Source: Protonemura montana (lineage: Eukaryota > Arthropoda > Insecta > Plecoptera > Nemouridae). From it: 64,000 nt of DNA. The position numbers and the translations under genes are program-made. Shown here one piece after another: positions 33,201 to 44,349 of the stretch (position 1 is its first letter; every line of letters starts with the position of its first letter). The DNA is taken from contig OX387605.1 of assembly GCA_947568835.1 (NCBI GenBank), forward strand, positions 17,860,418-17,924,417, in the 5' to 3' direction. Under the pieces are notes generated by a model. That model had not been told where the DNA came from. It saw nothing but the letters and a program-made list of their open reading frames with translations, and searched no databases.

Positions 33201-36200
33201 GTTCTCGTTGCTAATGAACTCGTCATTATCAGAATCTCCACTTTTCATCGAGCTTTCCCTGCCTGGCTTGAAACTCGATGTTTCAAGTCGACCAGGTCAG
33301 AGGTCAAGAAATTGTTGCACTTTTAGAAACTCTGGTGGTGTTCATACGCCTGCTAGTGGCATGACACAGTTTACATCTATAAAGAGTCTTAACCGTATTT
33401 TTAATCAAACCTAATTAGAATGGCAATATCGCAGCAGAATTCTATTACATTTAAAAGCGAGGTAAATAATTACAAATAAACATAAGTGTATCGACGTGCG
33501 CGACGTGAAAGCAATAGCAGTGAACCTAATCTAAGAAAGATGGACACTTCTTAATTAAGCCTTTACATGGGGTTGTCTCATTAAGGAAGGATTAACGACA
33601 GATCTTTTGGGCATGCTCTCTTCTCGCTGGCCTTCTCAAAGCGTCAGCTGTCAGTATAACAAGTTTTTTAACACATTGATTAGACATTCTAATTAGTTCT
33701 TTCGCACTTAACTTTTGAACAACATTTCTTACCTTAGCAGAACAGTTCTTGCCACGAATCATCAGAGGATGTTGCAGCAATTCGCTAATGAAAGGTCGAT
33801 GTTCGAGATCCTTGATCAGGCATTCAGAGATGAAGTCGGACAACATCGGGCTAAAGTCGTCAGGACGAGAGAGTCCTGGAGGAGGATTGCGCGGTATCTG
33901 GAATAGTGCCCTCATCGGATGGAGTTCGCAAAGTGGTGGGTCGCCTTCAGCCAATTCGATGGCGGTGATGCCCACAGACCAGACGTCGCATCGAGAATCG
34001 TATGTCGAGTCCAGCTGGTAACAAAAGATAATTATTGATATGTGGTGTTTGACCAAGGTATTTTTTAACGGGTTTTGATGAAAATGATGACTTTCCTAGT
34101 CTGGACCAGAAGGTAAGTGGTGATGCCTGGCTCTGACAGGTATGATCTACTTCTGTTGAAAGCCGGGGACCACTGGCTTGACGTTATTCCCAACAACACC
34201 GAGGATTCCTCCACAATGTTTGGTGCAAGAGGTTGATAAGCAAGGGGTAACTACTATACCAACTTCAAACCATCTACAACATCTCTCTCTCTCTCTCTCT
34301 CTCTCTCTCGAAGAGAAAAATGATGGTCACCCATCCAATACCGAACTCAGCGCAGTGTTACATGATACCAGTGATATCACGATAATCGGTGTTTTCAACA
34401 CACCAAACCGTTCTGTTAGGTAACAAGGACCAGAGCATGCAGCTCACATCCACAAAGCAGTGACTTGGAAGTTAAAACTTGAAAGTAATGTGATTAATCG
34501 TGGATGACGTTTTAAGTTGAAGAATTAATATTTTGTGGTTTTTGTTGCGTACAAAAAAAAACAAGCCATGTGTTACTCGTAGTTTCAGGTGCTACCATGC
34601 ACACTCATTTCCTAGTGTAATGCAATTCACGTTCAATTTATGTGTGTCTAGCCAAAAATAAAGCACGTAAGTTGTAACGGTAATGCTTAAAATTAAATGA
34701 GAGCGCATACACCTTAACAAGTAATAAGTTGTAATGTTTCCTTTGTTTCACTCCTGAAAAGCTTCGACTACAAAATAATTACCAAGTTATAAATAAACAC
34801 TGCAGCCTGCCACATCTTACACTAATATATGGCTTCAAAGTAGCGTTGGTGGTACTTAACCATGAAATATCGCATATTTATACATTCCAAGGGGAACTCC
34901 TACGCCCAGATTCAGTGATTTTCCATCACGTTAATTGAAAAAGGACAACGGTAGGTACTTGTGTCTGGAAGCTGAGAGAAAACCAATTTGGCCACTTAAA
35001 TGTTTGCTGCAATCTTCGTAGGCGAACGGACCTCAGGGTACAACCCCGAGATGGATTTTTGATCGCTTATTATTCTAATTTACTAGTGAGCTCCGTATAA
35101 GGATTGATAAAATAAAATGATTTAAAATAGGACCCTGCAACAGATTAGCTCGCTTCACTTTTAGGAGTTCCGACACCTAGCTTTCAGTTTTCAAGCGGCA
35201 AAGAGACAATGCGCGCTTCCTGACCGCACAAAGAGAAAATCAATAAGATATATAAAAAACGGTAACTGTAACTAAACCAGCATAGTGAATTGAGCCCTAG
35301 AGATTTAGAATGAAACGGGGAAAGCCTGGATTTAGGTACCTGCTGCTCACACGCGATCACTTCCGGGGCCATCCAATAGGGCGTCCCGACGGACGTGTTA
35401 CGTCTGGCGAGCGTCGCGGCGAGATGTGACGAGACGCCGAAGTCGACTAGCTTCACGTGGCCTTCTTCTGTCAGCAGGATGTTATGACCCTTGACGTCGC
35501 GGTGCATACAGTGGTTGCCGTGCAGGTAGATCAGTGCCTGGAAAAATATTGAGAGAATGCTCGGTGTTGTTTGTTTTTTGCGGCTGTTTATGTGCGACTG
35601 AATCGGGATACAAACCCGGGATAGAAAAACCGAAATCCCTGCATTAAAATCTCTGTTGTACGCAGTACATAAACAAAATAAACATTTTTGTATCTTTTTA
35701 TGAAGGTGTGTTCTTAGCAATTAATTATTTTATAACTACCATTAAAACAAATCTTATCAAACCATGTAAATATCTTATCAACGTTGTACAACATCAACAA
35801 GACATGAGTGCACATTTGCCCTGCATATTTAGCTGAAACCCTATACGACAGAATTTTGGAAAAAGTTGCTCGTAGTCTTTTTTGAGGGGATTGTGGGGTA
35901 TTTGTTTCCAAATTATAAAAAAAACGAGATACCAGTGGATAGATATTCAGTTTATTATTATTATTATTATTATTATTCATATTCAGATATTATAGATATT
36001 CACTGTAAATATATTTATTTTTTCTAAAACCCTCGATTACTGTGATTCTAGTTTGACAATATTCGCTAGAAGAGGTCACTTTCCACTGTTTTCGCATTAC
36101 CTCCTCGGTGCCAGTGAATGAACTACTCGACTGAAACAAGTAACCTGTCACAATTTGCAACTCAATGCAATTCCGGATTCACATTGTTTCCGAAACAACG

Positions 36201-39200
36201 TGTACACGCAACTTGATACTTACACGAAGCCGGCTATTTTGTCCAAATTAGACCCGAACCAAATGATTTCAACGCAGCAAACGTGATTGCTATCCCCTGG
36301 CCGTTAGACCATGGTGAGACGGCATGGGCTATGGTTTATTGAGGGCATACAACAGATTATAAGCGGCCATTTGCAAGTATAATACTGCAGTTTTTTTTGG
36401 GCCTATAACACATATGTTAATTCCGTTGGTCAATTACCTAATTACACGGGGCTGTAAGTCTAATTAAAAGAATATTTCGATTTTTAGACCAAAGCTAAAT
36501 TATACTATAAAGATTTTATTATCAAGTAAAATGTATCGACAAAATTTCTATATAGGGAAAATAATTGGAATATTTAAACTTATAAGATATAAATCAAGCT
36601 CCTCTAATTGGATGTTTATAAAAATAAGCAGTTTCACGATGTTTTCAATAAGGAAAACAAAACTCTATGTAAATATATGCGCCTCACGTATATATAATAA
36701 GACTGCATACATTAGTTCCGATGCTTGAATCGCTGGGCTCAAATTCTATTAGTATCTTAAACACATTTCAAGAATATCCACTATAGGTAGTGATAAATTG
36801 CTACAATCTTAATTGCATCTCGATTACTCTGCGCAAAATTGATACCCATTACAACACCTTCTTTTTGTCGGTTCTTATATGCGTTTCTAGAACATGCCGA
36901 CTACCTTCAATCCCATGAGCTCAGTAAGACAGAAATCGAATTGAGTTCAAAATGACAGTTAAAAAATGTGCGCTAATTATCTTAATATTTGGGTACAATT
37001 AGACAAAGTACTACTGTACCTCAACTGTCTCGCGTAGAATGTAGGCGATCTGGTCTTCGGAGAGGCGTTCCCTTCTCCTCTTCAGACCCTGGACCAAATC
37101 TGTGACGGACCCACCTGTGCAGAGCTGCAAAAGAAACGATTTCATGATGTTCAGCCAAACCCAAAGTTGATCTATATGTTTTTTTCTCTTTTAAGGGCGA
37201 CTCCTAAAATTAAATAGCATGAAAATAGATATGGATCGATTTTTTAAAACTTCAGAATTTCAAAGTATTCTGAATGTGTAAAACGTCGAGAAATTAACAG
37301 TTTTTCAAAGACAAAAAATACCCAGTGTCTGATTGGTTGATTGTTGGATTGACTGTTGCTAATTCTACTGAAATAACAGAAAATTTATAATTTACAAAAA
37401 AACGGAGGCTCCAATGTTTAACTCATGTTTAACGCACATAACAATTGCAAAGCCTTTTGTCAAATACGCACTGTATTTACTACTGATACATACCGTGATC
37501 GAATTGCGATGCTCAAAGATTGCATAGTAATGGCCACGGATTCTCAATTTAATAACTACCATGTCCGCCGCCTGCCTCCACTAGGAGCAAAGCCAGACTA
37601 ACAATTTACAAAACGGAAAATCAACTGGGGAGATGTTTCAATGGTATACTTCTCAATTAATTAGAGCTTAAAATCTTTAAACATTTCAGCGCATGTCGAT
37701 AAACAAAGGTTTGATTAAAACTTTGTTGGTCTTCGTAGGTACACACACGCTCGGTGAATCGTATTTTTTTTTTTTTTTTAATCAGTCTTTGAAAAGCTTG
37801 TCGGTTCGTCAGGTCGTCAGTTGAAAGCTTGTCTCGTCAGTTCTGTCAAAAGAATAAATATTGCCACTTTTTAGATGAAAAATCCTCCTTTTAAAAAATG
37901 AGCGATTCACCACTTCATGGTTCGGCAATGTGTTTTACGTCAAACCTCAGCACAGACAGAGCAGGCTCCTGTGCCTGGAGTGACGTAGCTAAAAAATGCA
38001 CATTTGCACTGACCTGCACTATCAATACCAACAAATCAAAGATACACCACCTCACCGTCCCAAGACCGTATCGACACTGATTTCAAAACTTTACGCTTTT
38101 TACGAAATGACCTAGTCGTTTTACTGGCGTCATGCACGGTCAACGCTATAACGAGGGGGGGTCAACTAGTAAAGTGTGTAGGAAGGTACTTCAATAACGT
38201 CATGCAATGCTTTGAATACCAGATTTCAAAAAAATGTATTCTTCTGGAAAAAAATCCACTACGCGTGTGGTAAAAGTTGTTTTTTTACTAAATTTTAAAA
38301 CCGTTTTGCTCGGGAGTTAAACCGTTAATTAAGACCGTTTTAATCACTCAATTATCATAAATTCTTCTAATTTTATGGCAAAGTACTGAACACATTAATT
38401 AATTGGTGGCGTAACAAAAATCTTAGCACGTTTTTTGGTGATTGATTGAATCTGTCCAAGTAGCATATCAAAACAGGATTTATAGCTTTCATTGTTTTTT
38501 TTTTATAAATTTCTATTTCCACTTTTTTCCTGTTAACTTTGCCAAATGAATATTTACTGAAAACCAGTCAATTTCACCCTAGCTCTTCATATCACTTGAA
38601 ATTTCGAAATCTTACCTCCATGACAAACCATAGTTGGTCTTCCTCTGTGGTCGCTCCTCTTCGCAAGTAGAGCCCGTGGAAGGCGGGGATGTTCGGATGA
38701 AGACTCAAGTCTCTCAGGACAAGAAACTCCTCCTCGATCTCCTCGATGTTGTCAGTGACGTTCTCGAGAATCTTCACGGCGACCCTATGACCTACGACAA
38801 GAAAGGGGCATTCGAGTAAAGAAAAAGCACCTTACGACCTTGACGTATGGGACAAGATTATCAGATTATATTATATCAGATTACGATAAATCAGCCTACT
38901 CCAGTTGAATTCAGGGCAGCAGATCTGTATGGAATTGTGTCAAATGTCAAGAACTTAAGATTAAATTCAAGATGACGTACTGTTGCAATATGTTTCTGTA
39001 GTGAAATGCATAGTAAAAGTACAAAGCGCAAATGTATGGCAGGTAATTTGGAGGTGTGTGTAATTAACATTAGCGACTGTGCCCACAATAATCGTGCTGC
39101 ACCGTTAATGTGGCGACAAATAGTTAAACTTGTGTTTTATTACAGTAAGTTGTTGCAAAAAGCAAGATCACGTCGCGAAAAAGTCACTTTTTCTTGTGCT

Positions 39201-41706
39201 TTCATTTAATTTCAAGTGCACCTACGAGAATTCGAGCGGTTGTCTGCGATGAAAATTGCACCACTCGTTAATAAATGAGATTTACCACCAACTGTGTTGG
39301 CAAGAGGTAAAATGTTACTTACCACTATGCCGTTTTTTTTTTTTTAAATTGCTTGCATCCACAAAGTGCATGTCACGTGTTTTTTTTTTTTTTTGTGTGG
39401 AATAGAAAACACAAAAGAAACAGTGCTGTTTATTTGCAGTAATTAGGTACGTGAGTGCAGAACCGCACCTAGAATTGGGCCAATTCTATTGGTTTTAATT
39501 CCTATCATTATCGTAAGACGTAAAAGGTAAGTCTTAGAATGAGGCTTGGACACTTGAAAATGAATCGAAGAGCAATCAAATAATTCGAGCGTCCAACAAT
39601 TAGGTCAATAAAAGCTCGATCAATAACAATAGATTTTCAGCTGTTGGAACAAATTAATTTAGACTCTAAAAAGCAGATCTCCATTTAGTTCTCACGGATT
39701 CAGCTTCGAATAGCATCCAAGAGAAATCAGCCAATTGCCGTGACAAATTTCCCTAAGTGCCAGCAGTAATGTCGCGTATACCGAAGTCATTCAATTCAAT
39801 CGAATTTAATTGACTGTAAATAATTTGGAGACATCAAAGAATACGACACGTCACGACAAATGTGATCGGTCAATGGACTCACCACTCGGACACGTAGACT
39901 TGCGTCGCTTGCATGAAATATTGTAAGATTGCGGTTCAGATTGTGACACTTTGACAATATTTCATAATCATGCGTTACGCTGAGTCGATCTGTTCGGTGG
40001 CCCATGACTCAAAAAGACTCTCCGCTCGCAAATTGCGCGATTGCCGGATTCTTCACATAGTATTGCCAATATAGCTTAGGCGATGAAGATAACAATGATA
40101 GATCCGGGATTACTTTATACTAATTGGAGAAATACTTGCCAAAAAAAAGATATCTTGAAGGTAACAGTCGCTAATTTATTTACTTGTGTCAATAAAACAA
40201 ACTACCTTCAATCCTTGTATTGGCTTGCGTGCCCTATTTTCTTCGGTAAAATTGATTGACTATCAGTTATAAATATCTTAAAAATTAACCTCTTATAAAA
40301 CTCTTAGCAATTTGTTTCGTACGAATGATACTCGGAAGGCCAAACTGATAACATCCTAACTTAGCACAGTAAACGTCACACACAGCATAACATCTTCCAG
40401 AGTGTAGGACACTTTGCCAGGGGACACTTTGCCAGGCTGTAAAGGGGTTGTTAAGGTTGGGTAGAGGGGGTGGGCAGGTAGGTATTCCATCGGTGTGATT
40501 GACAGTTTGCTGGGCTTTGCTTGCGAGCTCCGTCGCGGTCAAGACATGTCTCCCCGGTTATGGAAGAATAATGTTCCGTGGGTACTACGTCAAAAGTTGA
40601 AGAAAGAATGAGAATACATAAAACGCAAAGTCGAAGTTAAGTTGTGTTCGTTCGATGCCGACCCTTCCTTCATAGCTCAAAACCTACAACCCTAATTTAA
40701 AATCATTTATCAGAGTTCACCATTGTAAGTCACAGACTAAAAAAGGAGAAAAATGCATTGACGAGCTCATTAAAAAACCAAAAACTAACAGTCAGCCTGG
40801 TGGACTCTATGATATCAGATCCCCAAAAAGTGGCAAACTCACATTAGTTATAGTGTATCGTTAACAGTTTACAAACAGTTACGATGAAATCCATTGTGTT
40901 GCGATAAAACTGGTTCTATAGCAGTCATCCTGCTAGAATTTTTTTGAATTTATCTAGTGAAAAATGATACCTACATCCTATCATAGCTTTGTAGATTTTG
41001 AAATTATTCAAACACCTTACGCACGAGTATTAGCTTCAACATCTTCTTGGGTCAAATACCTATAAATTGGATATTCAATCAAATACCAATCCGAATCAAT
41101 AATCATTCGTCAATAGACATTCGCAAGCATTGACGAATTAGGCGACGGAAGTATCCCGACTCCACCGACATGTATAATTTTTTGAATTTGGCACTCGTTG
41201 AATTTTTTGAATATCAGGTTGTTTGAATATCAGGTGTCTGCGGCCATCCGTACAGAATTTACAGCGCTTTTTCGACAGCGCTTTTTCGACAGCGCTATTA
41301 CAGCGATAGTGTCGTGTTGTATGTATTCTCATTTTTTCTTTAACTTTTGACGTGGTACCCACGGAGCATAGTTCTTCCTAAACCGGGGGGACATGTCTTG
41401 ACCGCGACGGAGCTCACAAGCAAAGCCCGGCAAACTGTCAATCACTCCGATGGCATGCCTACCTGCCCACCCCCTCTACCCAACCTTAACAGCCTGGCAA
41501 AGTGTCCCCTGGCAAAGTGTCCGTCCCCCCATCTTCCAGTAGCTTCCAGATTTCTGTGAAAATAATTTACCTGTGGTTGTATCCCGGGCACTGTACACCT
41601 CCCCGTATGTCCCCTCTCCCACCAGCTCCTGCAGGATGAATCGGTCCTCTTCAGGCTCCGGGAGTTGGTCGAAATTGACGTGGTGGCTCAGTCCTTGGTA
41701 CGCCAT
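24244..41706 (-). CDS. ninaC: NinaC: class III myosin with N-terminal protein kinase domain, 22 coding exons, 1,493 aa
   Basis: Exons (minus): 41571-41706, 38616-38791, 37020-37124, 35340-35537, 33733-34014, 32290-32454, 31431-31566, 31177-31346, 30692-30894, 30415-30559, 30015-30207, 29623-29833, 29238-29533, 28604-28878, 27861-28135, 27297-27540, 26616-26895, 26024-26316, 25798-25950, 25616-25692, 24806-24964, 24244-24553; the sum is 4,482 bases in phase. Kinase: GEGTYGEVY 30-38, Lys52 in [12 protein letters not shown] 151-158, DFG 171-173, APE 196-198. Linker YMDDLAALD. Motor: P-loop GESGAGKT 434-441, switch I NSSRFGKF about 486, switch II DIFGFE 717-722. IQ motifs near 1050, 1075, 1158 and 1212. 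The tail repeats FRLLLRPT twice. Drosophila p174 is 1,501 aa. NinaC carries calmodulin in rhabdomeres and acts in phototransduction termination and adaptation. The 41735 acceptor shows a leader exon lies further upstream. Confidence 0.97.
25334..25417 (-). CDS. ninaC: Possible cassette exon of ninaC tail
   Basis: Between tail exons 20 and 21 an 84-base, frame-preserving block could be included: acceptor CATCGAAG, donor CTTTG|GTGGGT. In the phase required by its neighbours it is open and reads [20 protein letters not shown] onward to MQPLW. The acceptor has a poor polypyrimidine tract, which argues against. If real it would add 28 residues to the tail. Confidence 0.25.
31819..31879 (-). mobile_element. 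Solo terminal inverted repeat of the foldback family (ninaC intron)
   Basis: CCATTAGACCAGTGCC through CAGTGCTTCGTTAAAACCCACAAAT matches the right end of the complete element at 17310-17369 with a few changes. It lies between two poly-C runs (31680-31692, 31925-31935). No interior or partner end is present nearby. Confidence 0.65.
32049..32054 (-). promoter_or_regulatory. Intronic polyadenylation signal (AATAAA) for a short ninaC transcript
   Basis: TTTATT on plus reads AATAAA in the ninaC sense direction, about 92 bases after the TAA that ends the read-through of exon 6. Its placement relative to that stop is what a genuine 3' end would show. Confidence 0.5.
32146..41706 (-). CDS. ninaC: Predicted kinase-only ninaC isoform (401 aa) ending by read-through of exon 6
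   Basis: Exon 6 normally splices at 32290 (GAG|GTACAG). If unspliced, the frame continues 47 codons to TAA at 32146-32148, reading [20 protein letters not shown] and then [20 protein letters not shown] before the end. This tail is GC-rich with mostly G/C third positions, unlike the neighbouring intron, and an AATAAA follows at 32049-32054. The product would have the complete kinase domain (354 shared residues) and a basic tail with a CxxC pair, but no myosin motor. It is an inference from sequence only; the alternative is a chance open intron. Confidence 0.5.
34080..34430 (-). mobile_element. 5S-rRNA-like element copy with (CT)n tract, in a ninaC intron
   Basis: The complement of 34325-34430 reads GAACGGTTTGGTGTGTTG, then ACACTGCGCTGAGTTCGGTA and TTGGATGGGTGACCATC, matching the 5S-like interior of the element at 16820 and the 3' half of 5S rRNA. 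A (CT)n run at 34282-34309 interrupts it. GTTGATAAGCAAGG, also shared with other copies, lies at 34230. Outer inverted repeats are not recognisable. Confidence 0.6.
35952..35980. repeat. (TTA)n microsatellite
   Basis: About nine uninterrupted TTA/ATT units in a ninaC intron. Confidence 0.9.
40398..40625 (-). repeat. Interspersed repeat, copy a (inverted partner of 41305-41533)
   Basis: Contains GGACACTTTGCCAGG twice, GGTTGGGTAGAGGGGGTGGG, a GCGAGCTCCGTCGCGGTCA block, AGACATGTCTCCCC and GAATGAGAATACAT. The same blocks occur in reverse order and orientation at 41305-41533. Class unknown; no protein coding. Confidence 0.75.
41305..41533 (+). repeat. Interspersed repeat, copy b (inverted partner of 40398-40625)
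   Basis: Reverse-complement copy of the repeat at 40398, beginning TGTATTCTCATTTTTTC and ending CTGGCAAAGTGTCC twice. It ends only about 40 bases downstream of the donor of ninaC coding exon 1, so the repeat pair can fold within intron 1. A short triplicated CAGCGCTTTTTCGA motif lies just before it at 41260-41300. Confidence 0.75.
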
Positions 41707-44309
41707 CGCTAATTTCTCTGCGTCAAAGTCGATCCTGAAAGAACGACTCACTCGTGTTAGTTGGTTACATTAGCAATTTCTGTAGAGACTGGTATTTGAC
41801 TATTGAAGGATATCGATGCAGAAATATACTGTAACTATATCTCTATTTTATTTTTATGTGAACCGTAATTTTCTAATCAAAATGCTAAAAATATTTTCAC
41901 TGTATGCATGTATTTTTTAAATTCAGAATGGTGGTGATAAGAAATGTCAATCACAAAAGTAGATCACAAGCTTTTATGAAGTGATAAATGAGAATAAATT
42001 AGCAGATCTTTGAAAACTAGAGATTTAGCTGCAGTCATGTTTTTGATACGATGTTGATAAATTATTGTTAAGACTGATGCACAATCAAACGAGGTATAAA
42101 GACACTTCACGCAAGCAATTGATAGATTACACTAAATGCACTTAGGCGCACTCGAGCGCAAAAAACATCGAAGCTGCGAAAGTCGCCAGACAAATTCGGT
42201 ACAAGCGGTGGAAGGTTGACACAAAAATTATCAATTGGCTAGACAATTCAATTCATGCTGTCCAAATTGATTTGTCAAGCACATCGTCGAAGCCTGAGGA
42301 ATAAAAACCCGTGAGATCGAAATGCCAACGCAAACAACTCAACACATTTTTTATCAATTAGGAAAATATTTACAATCTGTTTTATTTTCCCTTTACTTAA
42401 AAAAAAAACGTGACAGCACGTTATCGAAAGGTAAAAAAAACAATCTCACATGCCGCGCAGGACAATTGCATAGACAATTGCACAGGTCAAGACTGAAGAG
42501 CAATTCCGACATGAATGTTTATGATTATGATGCTCAGTAATGTGCTCTGTTCAGTGATGCGACCAGATCGCGTGTCCCTAACAACAGCATGGGAGCAAGC
42601 CAGCATCCGTTTTGCTGATCCGACAACCTCAGCATCGCACGGTTGTCTTCCTGTTGTTGGCGTTCAAAGCGATTCTAAAGCCGGTATCAACGCCGAACCA
42701 AACCGGAAGAGCTATTTGTCACCAAGACAAGCCATTCGGGATATCACTATGTGCACATGCATGCATTTTTTTTTGCCTAATTTCGTGATGTACTTGTTTG
42801 CATGACACTTTGTACAGTAACAGGTCTTGCATAGTTCCGATAATTTATAATGCAATCCTGAATTGACGAGTATTAAAATTGAACTAAAATGTTTGTTAGA
42901 AATATTTAAATATGCCAAGGGCTAATCACGAGTTGAATTGAAATTATTTTGTAATGTTGACCTGGATGTTTTTACATCAGTCTCAACTTACTTGGAGGCA
43001 AACGCACTTTTCAACTGTAGTGTCATAAAATCAAATAGTATAACATTAAATAAAGTCTTCATAGGAAATGAATTGGCATTTGGCTCTCGGCATCATATGA
43101 CTCAAAACATTGTTTTGACAATCCATGGATGGGCACTACGTGGTTTATGACTAAAAATGGACTCAATTGTTTTGTAAAGCTCTTCTAGGGCAATTGTGCG
43201 AAAACCTCGGTAAATACTTCACGTGTAAAGTGTTCTATTTGTAACATCAGCCCCTCGACAAAGCATTCTGGAATTGTATTACATGATATCGTGAGGTGAC
43301 CACTAAGGTTATTATAAACTACGGAATTTCAATCGCATGATTTCTAATGATTCAGAGGAAACGATTACTATTTTTATGGGCTTATACAACCTATAGGCAT
43401 TAGGCAGTCGAAACTGTTCATTACATTCTTTCCAAATATGAAGTACTTCCGACATTTCCCAATACTCGCCCTTTCAGTTTGTTCGCTCTCCTATGAAAAG
43501 TAAACAAATGGCGCAGTGATTTTGGGTATAAATTCATTCTCTACCATCAGATAATAATGATCTCAATGGAGCAAACAACGAAATTGCGTGAGTTACGCAT
43601 CACTGCCGAATTCGACGAGTTTTTAATTGTGTACACCGCCCAATTTGAAGCCCCGATTATCGTAAAATTACAGACCGAAGCTATCTGGTAAAATACCGAT
43701 TCCGTGCGAAACCATCGCGGTATCAGTTGAGATCATTCAATCTATTCTTTGAATCCGCATCCGCTGAACGTTATCAAGAATTTAAAAAAAATTGTAAACC
43801 AGCGATCGACAGTATGGCACATACAAAACCTATTACGCATTCCCATTTATCTATATTTTCTTTTTTCCTAATTATAGATAATTTTTTAAAAGACAAATAA
43901 AGGTGTTAAGTTTTACTTATCATTACGTTTCATGACCACCGAGTGCGGAGACTCTAGAATGCAACGAGTGCATGAATTGCACCTTCTTTGAGCACGCTTA
44001 TAACAATACAAATAATTGTCCACGGTCGAGATATTTTCACAGTGTCACTCTTTAAAAACTAAAAAAGCATAATTCCTTACCAAATAAGCAGACGCTATAT
44101 AATCCTCTAGAAGCCAGCAACTACAAAAACGTCAAGAGTCCGTATCCCATCCACACACATGATGAAGTAATCAAGCCTTACAACGCGCACAAAGAACTTG
44201 ACAGTACCGCGTGCTCGCCTTCCAACAGAGCAACTGCGTTCACCGAGGTTCGAACTCGGCGCGCAGCTCACTAGCTTGCGCATTCGTGGGAGTGTTCACA
44301 CGGAACTTG

Positions 44310-44310
44310 A

Positions 44311-44345
<35 letters not shown>

Positions 44346-44349
44346 ACAC
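44310..44349. repeat. 9-bp GC-rich minisatellite (GACGACGCC)n
   Basis: Four to five tandem copies of GACGACGCC with no interruptions, in otherwise A+T-rich DNA. Confidence 0.85.

Noticed and set aside
33592-33732. Read-through of ninaC exon 5 for 47 codons, as a second short isoform.
   Set aside because: Composition is less coding-like than the exon 6 extension and no AATAAA follows within a plausible distance.
35952-35980. TTA array considered as part of a CRISPR-like or regulatory array.
   Set aside because: It is a simple trinucleotide microsatellite in eukaryotic intron DNA.
41476-41570. Extension of ninaC exon 1 past its donor to a stop in the repeat.
   Set aside because: The extension is the interspersed repeat itself, with no poly(A) signal nearby, so a functional short isoform here is unlikely.
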